Positions 17,310-25,708 are shown, counted from the stretch's first letter. The stretch is DNA of 64,000 nt from Polyangia bacterium (GCA_030429545.1 JAUIFF010000004.1:372001-436000); one strand, 5' to 3'. The notes: generated from the letters alone by a model not told the origin. Translations and numbers: made by a program.

Positions 17310-18092
17310 GTGGAGCGTGAAAGCCGGCTCGAAGCGCTCGCCCCGGTGCTCGTGTTCATCGCGTTCATCGGTTTGTGGCAGCTTTTGTGCACGGCGCTTG
17401 AACTTCCGCTGTATCTCGTACCCGGCCCCCTCGCGGTGTTTTCGGCGGCCGTCGACAAGGCCGAACTGTTGGCAACCGCAACCATGTGGACCGCCGCCGG
17501 GGCGCTCACCGGGCTACTCACCAGCCTGGTACTCGGCAGCTTAGTTGCAATTGCATTTTCCCAGTCGCGGCTGATCGCCCGCAGTTTTTACCCCTACGCG
17601 ATCTTCTTGCAGACAGTCCCGGTGGTTGCCCTCGCCCCGCTCATCGTCATTTGGTTTGGCCCCGGGTTTGCCAGCGTGGTGGTGGTGTCGGTGATGATCA
17701 GCCTGTTTCCGGTGATCACCAATGGCACCACCGGGCTGACCCGCGTCGACCCCCAGTTTGTCGAGTTGTTTGCCCTGCAAAATGCCACCAGGATGCAGGT
17801 GCTGCGCAAATTACGACTGCCTGGGTCGATCCCGTATTTCGTCACCGGAGCGCGGATCTCGAGTGGGCTTTCGGTGATCGGAGCGATCGTCGGTGAGTTT
17901 TTTGCCGGCTACGGCAGCGAGAGCCTGGGCCTGGGTTATGTGGTGATCCAAACGTCGGGACAGCTCAAAACCGATCTGTTGTTTGCCGCGATCCTGGCCT
18001 CGACCCTGCTCGGGCTGGTGCTGTTTGCGGTGGTCACGTTTGTCGGCAAGTTGCTGCTCAAGCGTTACCGCGGGCGTGAGCAGGAGATGTAG
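17310..18092 (+). CDS. ABC transporter permease of the SsuC/TauC type
   Basis: A 260-residue inner-membrane permease with about six transmembrane helices. The start is GTG preceded by a strong AGAAGGAGG ribosome site 8 bases upstream. The binding-protein-dependent transport signature region is visible around FALQNATRMQVLRKLRLPGSIPYF, the EAA-type loop that contacts the ATPase, and continues with ISSGLSVIGAIVGEFFAG. Closest families import sulfonates, nitrate or pyrimidine thiamine precursors. It pairs with the ATPase at 16143-16925. The two genes are separated by a repeat array rather than overlapping as is usual in such operons. Confidence 0.9.
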   Translation: MERESRLEALAPVLVFIAFIGLWQLLCTALELPLYLVPGPLAVFSAAVDKAELLATATMWTAAGALTGLLTSLVLGSLVAIAFSQSRLIARSFYPYAIFLQTVPVVALAPLIVIWFGPGFASVVVVSVMISLFPVITNGTTGLTRVDPQFVELFALQNATRMQVLRKLRLPGSIPYFVTGARISSGLSVIGAIVGEFFAGYGSESLGLGYVVIQTSGQLKTDLLFAAILASTLLGLVLFAVVTFVGKLLLKRYRGREQEM

Positions 18093-18128
18093 TTGCGGTA
18101 CCCGGGCCAGCTTTGAGAACCGGCGGCC

Positions 18129-18788
18129 TCAGGGGTCGAGTTGTGGGAGCGACCGGGTTAAATTTGTATAGACAATTGTTGCCCGGTCCAGGGCCCGTGC
18201 CGGGTCGCGCATGTCGAGGTCGATGCGGTTGATGCACCCGTAGCCCTGGTCAAAGCGGCCGTAGCAGTCGGGTTTGCCGGTGGTGCAGTGGGCGAGGATA
18301 AGCCGGTTGACCGCGTTATGGGCCACCAGGGCGAGGCTTTGCTCGCCGCCGGTGTAGCGCTCGGCGACAAAGGCTTGCAGCCACGGCAGCACGCGCTCGT
18401 AGACATCGCGCATCGATTCGCCCTCCGGCAGGCGGACGTCGAGTAGGTCGCCATAGCCACGCCCGTGGAGCATGGGAAAGTGGGTCCGCGCCTCGCCGTA
18501 GGCAAGGCCCTCTCCCCTACCCATACACATTTCCCGCAGTTGCTCGGTCACCTGGGCAGGGGGCGTGCTGGCCTGGGCTGCCAGCAATTTGTCGAGCCCG
18601 ACCCTGGCACGCACGAGGTCGGAGCTGGCAGCTGCGGCGAGGGGGATAGCCGCCATGGCCCGGGCCTGGGCCTGGGCTTGGGCCTGACCCCGGGGTGAGA
18701 GCTCGAGGTCGAGGTGTCCGTAAAGACAGTTCGTGCGAACGGGCTCGCCGTGGCGCAGGAGGTAGAGGTGAACGCGGTCGCGGGGCAT
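18129..18788 (-). CDS. Histidine phosphatase superfamily protein
   Basis: A 219-residue phosphatase of the phosphoglycerate-mutase-like clan. The catalytic LRHGEP motif is at residues 10-15 and the second catalytic His is in LVAHNAVNRL near 156. ELSPRGQAQAQAQARA near 30 is the usual region after the first motif and is encoded by a short TGGGCC tandem repeat. The start lies 9 bases after the folE stop, so it is probably translated from the merR-folE transcript. A role in dephosphorylating a pterin or nucleotide intermediate (dihydroneopterin phosphates) is tempting from context but not shown. Alpha-ribazole phosphatase is another member of this family. Confidence 0.82.
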   Translation of the reverse strand: MPRDRVHLYLLRHGEPVRTNCLYGHLDLELSPRGQAQAQAQARAMAAIPLAAAASSDLVRARVGLDKLLAAQASTPPAQVTEQLREMCMGRGEGLAYGEARTHFPMLHGRGYGDLLDVRLPEGESMRDVYERVLPWLQAFVAERYTGGEQSLALVAHNAVNRLILAHCTTGKPDCYGRFDQGYGCINRIDLDMRDPARALDRATIVYTNLTRSLPQLDP

Positions 18789-18797
18789 ACGTTGTAC

Positions 18798-19355
18798 TTA
18801 CATCAAGGTCGCCTGCAGCTCCGGGCGCCCGCGCAGTTCGCCGCGAAACGAAGAGGTCGTCACCGAGGTCCCGTGTTTGTTGCCGGGAATGCTCAGGCAG
18901 GTGTGGTGGCCATGCATGACACAGCCAGCACCGCGGGCACTTAGGTGGGTCATGAGGGCATCGACAATATCGTTGCAGGCCCGTTCTTGCAGGGTGAGGC
19001 GGCGGGTGTAGCAGGCCAGGAGGTCACCTAGGCGGCCAAACCCCGCGAGTTTGTCGGCGGGGAGATAGGCCAGTGTCGCCCGCCCGGTGTAGGGCAACAG
19101 ATGGTGCGGACAAAGCCCGTGGTAGGGGAGGTCGCGGACCACCACCAGCTCGGTCGTGCCTTCGCCCATCACCGGGTCACCCAGGATCGTCGCCGGATCC
19201 ATGGCAAACCCCGACAAAAACTCCTCGACCCAGGTTTTGGCCACGCGCTCGGGTGTGCGGGAGAAGTCCTTGTGGTCGAGGTCGAGGTTACAGGCCTGCA
19301 GCAGGGTGGTGATCGCGTGGGCGACGGCGGACGGGTCAGGTCGGGATGGTTGCAT
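18798..19355 (-). CDS. folE: GTP cyclohydrolase I
   Basis: A 185-residue enzyme that converts GTP to 7,8-dihydroneopterin triphosphate, the first step to folate and other pterins. Zinc ligands are visible as Cys and His in LCPHHLLPYTGRATLAYLP and a Cys in HHTCLSIPG. The usual MRGV-type segment after the last Cys reads IPGN here, a departure from most FolE proteins. GFGRLGDLLACYTRRLTLQE is the conserved central region. The start codon lies within a repeat of the sequence that ends the upstream merR gene. A TGYANNTRCA palindrome (18793-18802) covers the TAA stop. Confidence 0.9.
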   Translation of the reverse strand: MQPSRPDPSAVAHAITTLLQACNLDLDHKDFSRTPERVAKTWVEEFLSGFAMDPATILGDPVMGEGTTELVVVRDLPYHGLCPHHLLPYTGRATLAYLPADKLAGFGRLGDLLACYTRRLTLQERACNDIVDALMTHLSARGAGCVMHGHHTCLSIPGNKHGTSVTTSSFRGELRGRPELQATLM

Positions 19356-19410
19356 GTAGATTCACGTAATTTGTGGTGCGCAGCTCAGGTGCATGTAGAT
19401 TCACGTAGTT
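19352..19410 (-). repeat. 39-bp tandem duplication at the merR-folE junction
   Basis: On the minus strand TACGTGAATCTACATGCA occurs twice, 39 bp apart. In the upstream copy it contains the merR stop (ACG TGA). In the downstream copy the ATG is the folE start. The intervening bases repeat as well (CAAACT and CAAATT precede the copies). The duplication creates a second in-frame-looking ATG and stop between the genes and may alter translation of folE. Confidence 0.75.
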
Positions 19411-19904
19411 TGCGGATCGTCGGTCGCGGGCCCGGGTGCAAACAACAGCCGCAGGCCGCGGGGACGGGCAGCAGCCGCAGGCACCCGCTCACACTGTGCA
19501 CAGCTGTCGGGACGGTGGACATCGGTACAGGTCTCACAGGTCGATAGCCACGTGCGCGTGCGGTCGAGGTCGCTGGCGAGGTCGCGAAGAATGTCGAGTT
19601 TGGCCTGGAGCCGGGCAATGTGCTCGGCGAGCAGGGTACCGAGCGCGCCACAGGCTGCCGGGTCGGAGGTGTGGGTTTGGCGGGTAAACAACTCGCCGAT
19701 TTCCTCGAGCGAAAACCCGGCCTCACGCATGCGGACAATCAGCTGCAGGCGTTCGAGTTCGGCGGGGGCAAACAGGCGGTGGCCGCCACTGCTGCGACGT
19801 GCGGTCAGCAGGCCGAGGCGCTCGTAGTGTCGGATGGTCCGCGGTGTACATCCGCTGCCGGCGGTCATCTGCCCGAGGGTGAGATAGGCGGACGCGGAGG
19901 ACAT
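19401..19904 (-). CDS. MerR-family regulator with C-terminal cysteine cluster
   Basis: A 167-residue transcription factor. The winged-helix DNA-binding domain is clear: YLTLGQMTAGSGCTPRTIRHYERLGLL, then RSSGGHRLFAPAELERLQLI, with a dimerising helix after it. The C-terminus has CETCTDVHRPDSCAQC, four cysteines and a His in a compact loop, suggesting a metal- or redox-sensing site. It precedes folE by 45 bases in the same direction, so it may autoregulate a pterin operon. MerR proteins normally bind palindromes in a long promoter spacer; the promoter would lie in the 130 bases before 19904, opposite the SDR gene. Effector unknown. Confidence 0.85.
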   Translation of the reverse strand: MSSASAYLTLGQMTAGSGCTPRTIRHYERLGLLTARRSSGGHRLFAPAELERLQLIVRMREAGFSLEEIGELFTRQTHTSDPAACGALGTLLAEHIARLQAKLDILRDLASDLDRTRTWLSTCETCTDVHRPDSCAQCERVPAAAARPRGLRLLFAPGPATDDPQTT

Positions 19905-20035
19905 GGGACAACTGTCCGCCGCACCGCAGTTTCCGTCAAGCCGACCCGCTTCGGTTCACCGCATCGGGCCGCGACCGGTGACCTTGCGTGTGAAGTGTTG
20001 GGCAAAGCAACGATGACCTCGGTACACTCCCGCCG

Positions 20036-20806
20036 ATGTCAGCACCTGAGACCACGCCTGTTGCCCTCGTCACCGGCGGTGCGATCCGTGTCGGCAAGGC
20101 GATTGTCGAAGCCCTCGTCCACGCCGGATATCGCGTTTGGGTGCATTACAACCGGTCTGTGGAGCCGGCTGAGCAGCTCGCCGGCGAACTCGGCAGCGCC
20201 TGTCTCGGGATCGTCCCGGCGCAGTTGGCCGAGGAGGTGGCGCGCAACGAGTTGGTAGCGGCCGTGAGTGACGCGTCCGGACCCGCGGGCGGGCGTCTCG
20301 ACCTGCTTGTCAACAGTGCCGCCAGTTTCGAGTACGGCGGGTTTGAAACCCGCTCCGACGAAGATCTCCGCCGGGTTTTAGAAGTCAACCTCGTGGCCCC
20401 GATATCCCTCGTTCGCGGGTTGGCCCCCACGCTGCGGCGCACCCGCGGGTCTGTGGTCAACATTCTCGACCTGGCAGCGTTTTTCCCGTGGAACAACTAT
20501 CTCGACCACTGCACGGCCAAGGCCGGCCTGTGGATGGCGACGCGAGCGCTGGCCAGTGAGCTCGCACCCGACGTCCGGGTCAACGGGATTTCGCCGGGGA
20601 CGGTGTTGTGGCCGACAGGAGACAAGTTTGGTCCGGGCTCCAAGGCCCGCGAGCGGATCGTCAAGGCGATTCCGCTGGAGCGCGTCGGCACCCCCCAGGA
20701 TGTCGCCGAAGCCGTGCTGTTCTTGGCGCGCAGCAACTTTATTACCGGCCAGGAAATCTCGATCGACGGCGGGCGCAAAATCTATTCGCCGCACGAGTTT
20801 AGTTAG
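20036..20806 (+). CDS. SDR-family pteridine reductase-like protein
   Basis: A 256-residue short-chain dehydrogenase/reductase. TGGAIRVGKAI near residue 13 is the NADP-binding motif with the Arg seen in pteridine reductases (PTR1/FolM). NSAASFEYGGF near 89 matches their NNASSF segment, and NILDLAAF near 142 keeps the catalytic-site Asp. The Tyr of the YxxxK motif is replaced by His (DHCTAKAGL near 155), while the Lys is kept. This is unusual and could slow or change catalysis. The gene is divergent from merR-folE, which supports a pterin role such as making tetrahydromonapterin or tetrahydrofolate. An SDR of other specificity remains possible. Confidence 0.83.
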   Translation: MSAPETTPVALVTGGAIRVGKAIVEALVHAGYRVWVHYNRSVEPAEQLAGELGSACLGIVPAQLAEEVARNELVAAVSDASGPAGGRLDLLVNSAASFEYGGFETRSDEDLRRVLEVNLVAPISLVRGLAPTLRRTRGSVVNILDLAAFFPWNNYLDHCTAKAGLWMATRALASELAPDVRVNGISPGTVLWPTGDKFGPGSKARERIVKAIPLERVGTPQDVAEAVLFLARSNFITGQEISIDGGRKIYSPHEFS

Positions 20807-21012
20807 CCGGGCGCTTCCCCAACGCGCTTGGACAAGAGGTTTGGAGATCTATCGCCTGTGTGCGGACGCTAACTTCCCACCAGGGGGCGGGTGGTCGGCA
20901 ACATATGGCCGAGCTTTGCCCGTGGCTTGAGCGCGTCAACGGACCACCAGGCAGTCTCTGCGGCGATTTTTGAGCGCTGTGAGCTCGCAGCTGAGAAATC
21001 CGCGGGACCCGC

Positions 21013-21042
21013 TTGACCCGGTAGCCCGACAACCCCTATACC
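21013..21042 (+). promoter_or_regulatory. Sigma-70-type promoter of rpsU with very short leader
   Basis: TTGACC (21013-21018) and TATACC (21037-21042) are 18 bp apart. Transcription would begin near 21049, only about 8 bases before the ATG at 21057, leaving no room for a normal Shine-Dalgarno site. Confidence 0.55.
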
Positions 21043-21056
21043 TTGCGACCTTCACT

Positions 21057-21356
21057 ATGGGTCGCACAGAGGAAGAATTCTCCGAAATCAATTCTCAGAG
21101 CAACGAGCAGGCTGCTCCACCGGTCAATGAACATCGTCCGGTTTTGGGTCGCCCGCTCGAGGTTCGCGTCGATGAGCGCGGTGTCGAGCGTGCGATTCGC
21201 AAGCTTCGCCGGCTGATGGCCAGCGAAGGGGTGCTGCGTGAGATCAAACGCCGGCGTCACTACGAAAAGCCCAGCGTGAAGATGAAGCGCAAGTTGCGTG
21301 AGGCCGAGCGTCGTCGCAAGCGTCGCCAGCGCAAGCGCGCCTCCAACCGCGACTAG
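21057..21356 (+). CDS. rpsU: 30S ribosomal protein S21
   Basis: A 99-residue small-subunit protein. The S21 core is unmistakable: LEVRVDERGVERAIRKLRRL, SEGVLREIKRRRHYEKPS and a very basic C-terminal helix rich in Arg and Lys. It carries an extra acidic N-terminal segment of about 35 residues (MGRTEEEFSEINSQSNEQ) not found in short S21 proteins. The start at 21057 was chosen over an upstream frame start because the promoter lies immediately before it. S21 helps 30S subunits recognise mRNA starts, so a short leader on its own mRNA is noteworthy. A weak hairpin follows the gene. Confidence 0.93.
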   Translation: MGRTEEEFSEINSQSNEQAAPPVNEHRPVLGRPLEVRVDERGVERAIRKLRRLMASEGVLREIKRRRHYEKPSVKMKRKLREAERRRKRRQRKRASNRD

Positions 21357-21820
21357 TTTTAGCCAGGTTGGCAAGCCACACACGTCAGGTCCTGCGGCCC
21401 GGCGTGTGTTTGTGTTGGTTTACGCGATTTGATCAAGCCAGCGTTGTGTCGCCACTTCAACTCGGCCAGCGAAACGCGCCGGCGAGTGCCGGTAGGTCCG
21501 GGTTTTTGTCGCACGTCAGTCAACCTCGCCAGGTGTTGTTCGCCGATTGATTGCCGTTCGTGCGGCCGGGGCGAGCGAGCCCGCGGCACGTGACCGTCGC
21601 CCATTTGTCTTAGGGCCGAGCAGGTGACGTTGTTGCGCTGCGAGTTACTTGCGTAGACAATTATTATAAGTGTGTATACATGATCTGTTGAATGAGCTTG
21701 CGAACGGGCCCCGGGCGAACATGCTCTGCGGCAATGGCAACACCCAAGCCCGAATCCAAGCCCGAATCCAAGTCCAGATCTAGTTTCGTTCATCGTACCC
21801 GCAGCCAGCGGTAACGAACG
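21357..21820. other. Intergenic region after rpsU
   Basis: No convincing gene. ACACACG (21378-21384) and CGTGTGT (21403-21409) can form a stem followed by TTGTGTT, a weak candidate terminator for rpsU. TGTGTATACA, a one-mismatch relative of the palindrome family, lies at 21671-21680. A 12-bp unit (CCAAGCCCGAAT) is repeated two and a half times near 21744-21775. Confidence 0.5.
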
Positions 21821-22759
21821 GTGCCACGGGCCTATCTCCTCCCCCTGGCGATCGCCGGCGCTGTGCTGACATACAGTTGCATCGGTGGCGAAGTACGCCG
21901 CTTTTTGGGGCTCGCCGGGCGTCCGGTGATTGCCGCGGCTGGCGATAACTTTCGCGTGGCGACCTGGAACCTGCGTAACTTCCCCCGGGAAACGCGGGAC
22001 CAAAGTCGGGTGCGTGCCAATCTCCTGTCTCTTGGTGCAGATCTCATCGCCGTTCAAGAAGTTGTCGATCCCGAGGTATTGCAGCAACTCATGCCGGAGT
22101 GGGAGTTACATCTGAGTCAGCGGGGTGGTCGGGGGCACCAACGCCTGGGTGTGTTGTTCAACCCACAAACCGTCGAGGTCGTCTCACCGCTGCGAGAGCA
22201 CGCCAGCTTAGAGCTCGGGGGCAGGGTGCGGCCGGCTGTTTCGATCGAAGTTCGTTGCCGACGCACCGGGTTGCAACTTTCGGTGGTTGTCGTCCACCTC
22301 AAGGCGCGACCGCAGGGGTTTGCCAAGCGCAGCGAACAGTGGCCAAAGCTCGGCGAAGTTGTGGCGAACGTCACCGGTCAGGCCGCGACCCCCCACGTGG
22401 TTGTCCTGGGGGATTTCAACCTCACCGGGCCGCCTGGGGGATCTCCCCAGCAGGAGCAAGTTGCCCTCGCGCACGCCCTGCAAGCACGCGCCGATCTGCA
22501 CCTGGTCCCCAACCTAGAGGGGTGTTCTGCCTATTGGGAAGGCGGCCGCCGGGATCGTTGGAAAGAACCGTCGCTGCTCGATCTAATCTGGGTAGGAAGT
22601 CTCGAACACCGCGTGGCTGGAGGTGTCGCGCGGTCGTTTGCCCATTGCGCGCGGCATCGTTGTCAGTCGTTTCGCGCCGACGAGGCCTACCCTGACCTCG
22701 ACTACGCGGTGGCTAGTGATCACTGCCCGGTGGTCGTCGACCTGCGGCCGGGGCAATAA
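21821..22759 (+). CDS. Endonuclease/exonuclease/phosphatase-fold lipoprotein
   Basis: A 312-residue protein starting at GTG. The N-terminus MPRAYLLPLAIAGAVLTYSC looks like a lipoprotein signal (Cys20). The EEP domain motifs are in order: RVATWNLRNFP near 45, DLIAVQEVVD near 75, VVHLKARPQG near 160, VVVLGDFNLTGP near 195, and the closing YAVASDHCPVVVDL near 295. These supply the Asn, Glu, Asp and His residues of the metal-dependent phosphodiesterase active site. Family members cut DNA, phosphoinositides or sphingomyelin. Export as a lipoprotein argues for an extracellular substrate, perhaps nucleic acid or lipid. It appears monocistronic. Confidence 0.88.
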   Translation: MPRAYLLPLAIAGAVLTYSCIGGEVRRFLGLAGRPVIAAAGDNFRVATWNLRNFPRETRDQSRVRANLLSLGADLIAVQEVVDPEVLQQLMPEWELHLSQRGGRGHQRLGVLFNPQTVEVVSPLREHASLELGGRVRPAVSIEVRCRRTGLQLSVVVVHLKARPQGFAKRSEQWPKLGEVVANVTGQAATPHVVVLGDFNLTGPPGGSPQQEQVALAHALQARADLHLVPNLEGCSAYWEGGRRDRWKEPSLLDLIWVGSLEHRVAGGVARSFAHCARHRCQSFRADEAYPDLDYAVASDHCPVVVDLRPGQ

Positions 22760-23261
22760 CACCCACGGCCAAAGCGTTGGCGCAACCGTTTTCGGACAGG
22801 TCCTTGCGGCTAGCCGCGAAGACCGAAATCGGACCCAAAACACCCGTACAACACACCTGTCATTGCCCGCCGCGGCAACGCAAGTTTGGCGGCGCAACCA
22901 ATCAAACTCAGCGGTGGACTGTGTTTCAAACCAGTGCGCGAGAAAAACCCTTTGGCCACGTAAATGTGTTGTGAAGTTTTGCTCGGCACGGGTGTCCAAG
23001 GGCCGGCTCCGTCGGGGGTTGATTTCCTATGCGCGACGCAGAACCTTGCAAAGCTAACGTCCATGTGACGATTGATGTGCACCGTTTTGCGTCGGCCTGG
23101 GAACAACATGGAGCCCATCTTCCGGGTCTCGCAAAACCTTTACGAACCCCGGGTCCTTGTGGGAATATCCCGCCCGAGTCTGTTCGCGGAGACTTTCCAC
23201 AGTGCCACCTGACGGGCCGAACTTGGAACTCAGCAAGGCTTAACAGGAGCAGCGAATCAAC
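22760..23261. other. 502-base gap without a recognised gene
   Basis: Short ORFs exist on both strands but none has a plausible start with ribosome site or a recognisable product. The last 40 bases carry the ribosome-binding region (AACAGGAGCAGCG) of the Cys-rich lipoprotein gene. A promoter for that gene is expected here, but no clear consensus was seen. Confidence 0.4.
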
Positions 23262-24578
23262 ATGATGAAACATCACAAACAATTGTTGGGATTGATGATC
23301 GGCGGAACGCTTATTGGCGCGGGGGCAACCACCCTCCAAGGCTGTGACGCGGCCGAGGATCTGTGTGGTCCGTGCGGCAGCATTGCGACCGGTCAGCTGT
23401 CGATTGCAGGCAACGCCCAGCTCGATGGCTTTTTTAATGCAGTTGCAACTTTCCAGGGCGCGACCGCCAAGGTCAAGGCCGACTTCGATGCCGAGATTCT
23501 CGCGCTCGGTGAGGTCTTTGGTGTCGCCGAGGGTACGGTCAATGCCGATTACATCGGTCAGTTGAAGGCCGCCATCCAAGGGGAGTTCACCGCCAACCTC
23601 GAAGGTGGCATCTCGATCAAGTACACCCCGCCCAAGTGCGAGGCCAACGTCAACGTTGCTGTCGAGGCCCAAGCTTCCTGCGAAGCTTCGGCTGAGTGCG
23701 ACGTTCAGGTCGACCCCGGCATGGTCTCGGTTGCTTGCGAGGGCAAGTGCTCCGGCGGTTGCTCCGGCAGCTGCTCCGGTGAGCTCTCGTGTGCCGTCGA
23801 GGCACCGAGCATCCAATGCGAGGGCATGTGTGAAGGTACATGCAACATCGAGGGCGGCGCCATGTGTGACGGCAAGTGCAACGGCGAGTGCTCGGGCACC
23901 TGCTCGGCCACCGACGCCGAGGGCAACTGTGCCGGTACCTGCGACGGTATGTGCACCGGTGCTTGCGAACTCAATGCCGCGGCTTCATGTGAAGGTACAT
24001 GTAGCGGCACCTGTCTGGTCGACCAAGGTTCGGCCAGCTGCACCGCCGAGGCCGAGTGCCGCGGCAGCTGCGACGCCGAGTGCAGCGGTTCGTGCGAGGG
24101 TAGCTTTGAGCCGCCCAGCGCATCGGCCGATTGCTCTGCTACGGCTGAGTGCGAAGCCCAGGCATCGGCCCAGGCCGAAGCCAGCCTCGAGTGCACCCCG
24201 CCTGCCCTCGAGTTCACCTACGGCTTCAAAGCCGGTCTCGACGCCCAAGCCAAGGCTGAGTTCTTGGCCAAGCTCGATGCCCTCAAGGTCCACGGTGTGG
24301 CCGCGCTCCAAGCCGGTGCTCGCCTGACCGCACTCATCGACGGCAAGGTCGACGGCGAAGTCGTCTTCAACCCCTCGCCGTTCGACAACCTCACCGGCGA
24401 GATCAAAGCCCTTGTCGACGTCGGCATCAGCGGCGAGCTCGACATCCCGGCGGGTCGTCTCCCCTGTGTCATCCCGGCCTTCCAAGAGGCAGCATCGGCA
24501 CTCGCCGACGCGGGTGGCTCGGTCGGGGTTACGGTCGCGGCGCAAGCCGAGTTCGTCACCATCTTCACCGGGGGCTAA
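23262..24578 (+). CDS. Cys-rich lipoprotein with CxGxC repeats (paralog A)
   Basis: A 438-residue lipoprotein of unknown family. The signal peptide is followed by lipobox LQGC (Cys28), then DLCGPCGS and an all-alpha-looking N-domain. Residues 125-310 contain most of the roughly 34 cysteines, in phrases such as CSGGCSGSCSGELSC, CEGMCEGTCN, CDGKCNGECSGTC and CRGSCDAECSGSCEG. The C-terminal third is Cys-poor and Ala/Leu-rich (LDAQAKAEFLAKLDALKVHG), ending with one conserved LPCVIPAF. The dense cysteines must be oxidised or bind metal. The gene is followed after 9 bases by a VKOR-DsbA oxidase and then by a close paralog, suggesting a substrate-enzyme arrangement. Confidence 0.85.
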   Translation: MMKHHKQLLGLMIGGTLIGAGATTLQGCDAAEDLCGPCGSIATGQLSIAGNAQLDGFFNAVATFQGATAKVKADFDAEILALGEVFGVAEGTVNADYIGQLKAAIQGEFTANLEGGISIKYTPPKCEANVNVAVEAQASCEASAECDVQVDPGMVSVACEGKCSGGCSGSCSGELSCAVEAPSIQCEGMCEGTCNIEGGAMCDGKCNGECSGTCSATDAEGNCAGTCDGMCTGACELNAAASCEGTCSGTCLVDQGSASCTAEAECRGSCDAECSGSCEGSFEPPSASADCSATAECEAQASAQAEASLECTPPALEFTYGFKAGLDAQAKAEFLAKLDALKVHGVAALQAGARLTALIDGKVDGEVVFNPSPFDNLTGEIKALVDVGISGELDIPAGRLPCVIPAFQEAASALADAGGSVGVTVAAQAEFVTIFTGG

Positions 24579-24587
24579 TCCCTGCAT

Positions 24588-25643
24588 ATGCAGGAAAAAT
24601 CAGGGCGGCTGTCAGTTTTGCTGGCGGCCGCCGGCCTTTTAATCTCCATCCTATTAACCTTTCTCCACGTCCAGGCCTACCTCGACCCGGGCTCCGCCAG
24701 CTTTTGCGCGGTCAATGCCGAGTTTGATTGCGACGCCGTGGCGCTGTCGCCCTATTCGGTATTTTTGGGGATCCCGCTCGCGGCCTGGGGTGTTGTCGGT
24801 TTTGCCGTCATTTACCTGGCGGCCGGCAAGCGTTCGCCCTCGCTGTTTCCCCTGGCACTGCTGGCCACGCTCGCCTCGGTAGCGATGTTGGCGGTCGAGC
24901 TGTGGCTTATCGGTTCGGTGTGCCTGTTTTGCGAGGTCGTCCACCTGATCTGTCTCGGGCTGCTCTACAGTTCGTGGCGCGATGGACAGGTCAAACGCCT
25001 GCCCGAGTACCTCGCCGATCGCAAGCAAGTCGCCCTCGACTTCGGGGTGCCGGCCCTGATCTTAGTGCTGATACATGTATTTACCCCGCGCTACTGGGTC
25101 CTCGCCTCGTGGAAGAGTGGGCCGCAACTTCCCCGCGGCACCCTCGAAGACGGCCGCCCGTGGATCGGGGCCGAAAACCCGGTTGTGACGGTTTTTGAGT
25201 ACGTCGACTACACCTGTCCGCACTGTGCCCTCGCGGCCAGTCGCATGCGGATTCGGGTGGCCGACAACGCCGACAAAATTCGCCTCGTGCGTCACCAACA
25301 GCCGCGGATGCGTTGCCTTCCCGCGATACCCGGCCCGCGTTGCCTCTACGTGCGTGCGGCGATTTGTGCCGGCGAGCAGGGCAAGTTTTGGCAGATGGAC
25401 GACTGGCTGTTTAGCCACATCCCGGGGGTGCTCAAGCTCGATCTCGACGAAGCTGCCCGCGAGGTTGGGCTCGATGCCGAGGCGCTCAAGGCCTGTATCG
25501 ACGCCGACGAGACGTTCAAGCGCGCAGAAGTCGATGCAAAAGCAGCGCGGCTCAAGAAGATTCGGGAAACACCGATGTATGAAATCGACGGAGAAAAGCT
25601 GACACCTGCCGAGATGGTCGATGAGCTGTCACGCCGTTTATAG
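24588..25643 (+). CDS. VKOR-DsbA fusion, membrane disulfide-forming enzyme
   Basis: A 351-residue fusion. Residues 1-130 are a vitamin K epoxide reductase domain with four or five transmembrane helices, the loop cysteines Cys40 and Cys48, the SPYSVFLGIPLAAWG segment, and the quinone-side CLFC motif (112-115). A fifth hydrophobic segment near 150-165 leads to a periplasmic DsbA-like domain with CPHC at 210-213. VKOR passes electrons from the thioredoxin-like partner to quinone, replacing DsbB. Fusion of both halves is known in several bacteria. The ATG lies within a TGCATATGCA palindrome. It sits between the two Cys-rich lipoproteins, its likely substrates. Confidence 0.92.
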   Translation: MQEKSGRLSVLLAAAGLLISILLTFLHVQAYLDPGSASFCAVNAEFDCDAVALSPYSVFLGIPLAAWGVVGFAVIYLAAGKRSPSLFPLALLATLASVAMLAVELWLIGSVCLFCEVVHLICLGLLYSSWRDGQVKRLPEYLADRKQVALDFGVPALILVLIHVFTPRYWVLASWKSGPQLPRGTLEDGRPWIGAENPVVTVFEYVDYTCPHCALAASRMRIRVADNADKIRLVRHQQPRMRCLPAIPGPRCLYVRAAICAGEQGKFWQMDDWLFSHIPGVLKLDLDEAAREVGLDAEALKACIDADETFKRAEVDAKAARLKKIRETPMYEIDGEKLTPAEMVDELSRRL

Positions 25644-25673
25644 GCCCTAGCGGGCTCAAACTCGAAGGGCCAG

Positions 25674-25708
25674 GGCCGCAAACACGATTGGGTTTGCGGC
25701 CATTTTAG
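25674..25708 (+). terminator. Intrinsic terminator after the VKOR-DsbA gene
   Basis: GGCCGCAAAC (25674-25683) pairs with GTTTGCGGCC (25692-25701), a perfect 10-bp stem, followed by ATTTTAG. It should end the cysA-paralog/VKOR transcript and separate it from the second Cys-rich gene. Confidence 0.8.

Noticed and set aside
21359-22087. Minus-strand 242-codon frame between rpsU and the EEP gene
   Set aside because: It is low-complexity and compositionally odd (repeated Gly/Leu/Phe from a short repeat), and overlaps the N-terminus of the well-supported EEP lipoprotein.
22926-23816. Minus-strand 296-codon frame near the first Cys-rich gene
   Set aside because: It overlaps the start and signal peptide of the Cys-rich lipoprotein and has no recognisable domain.
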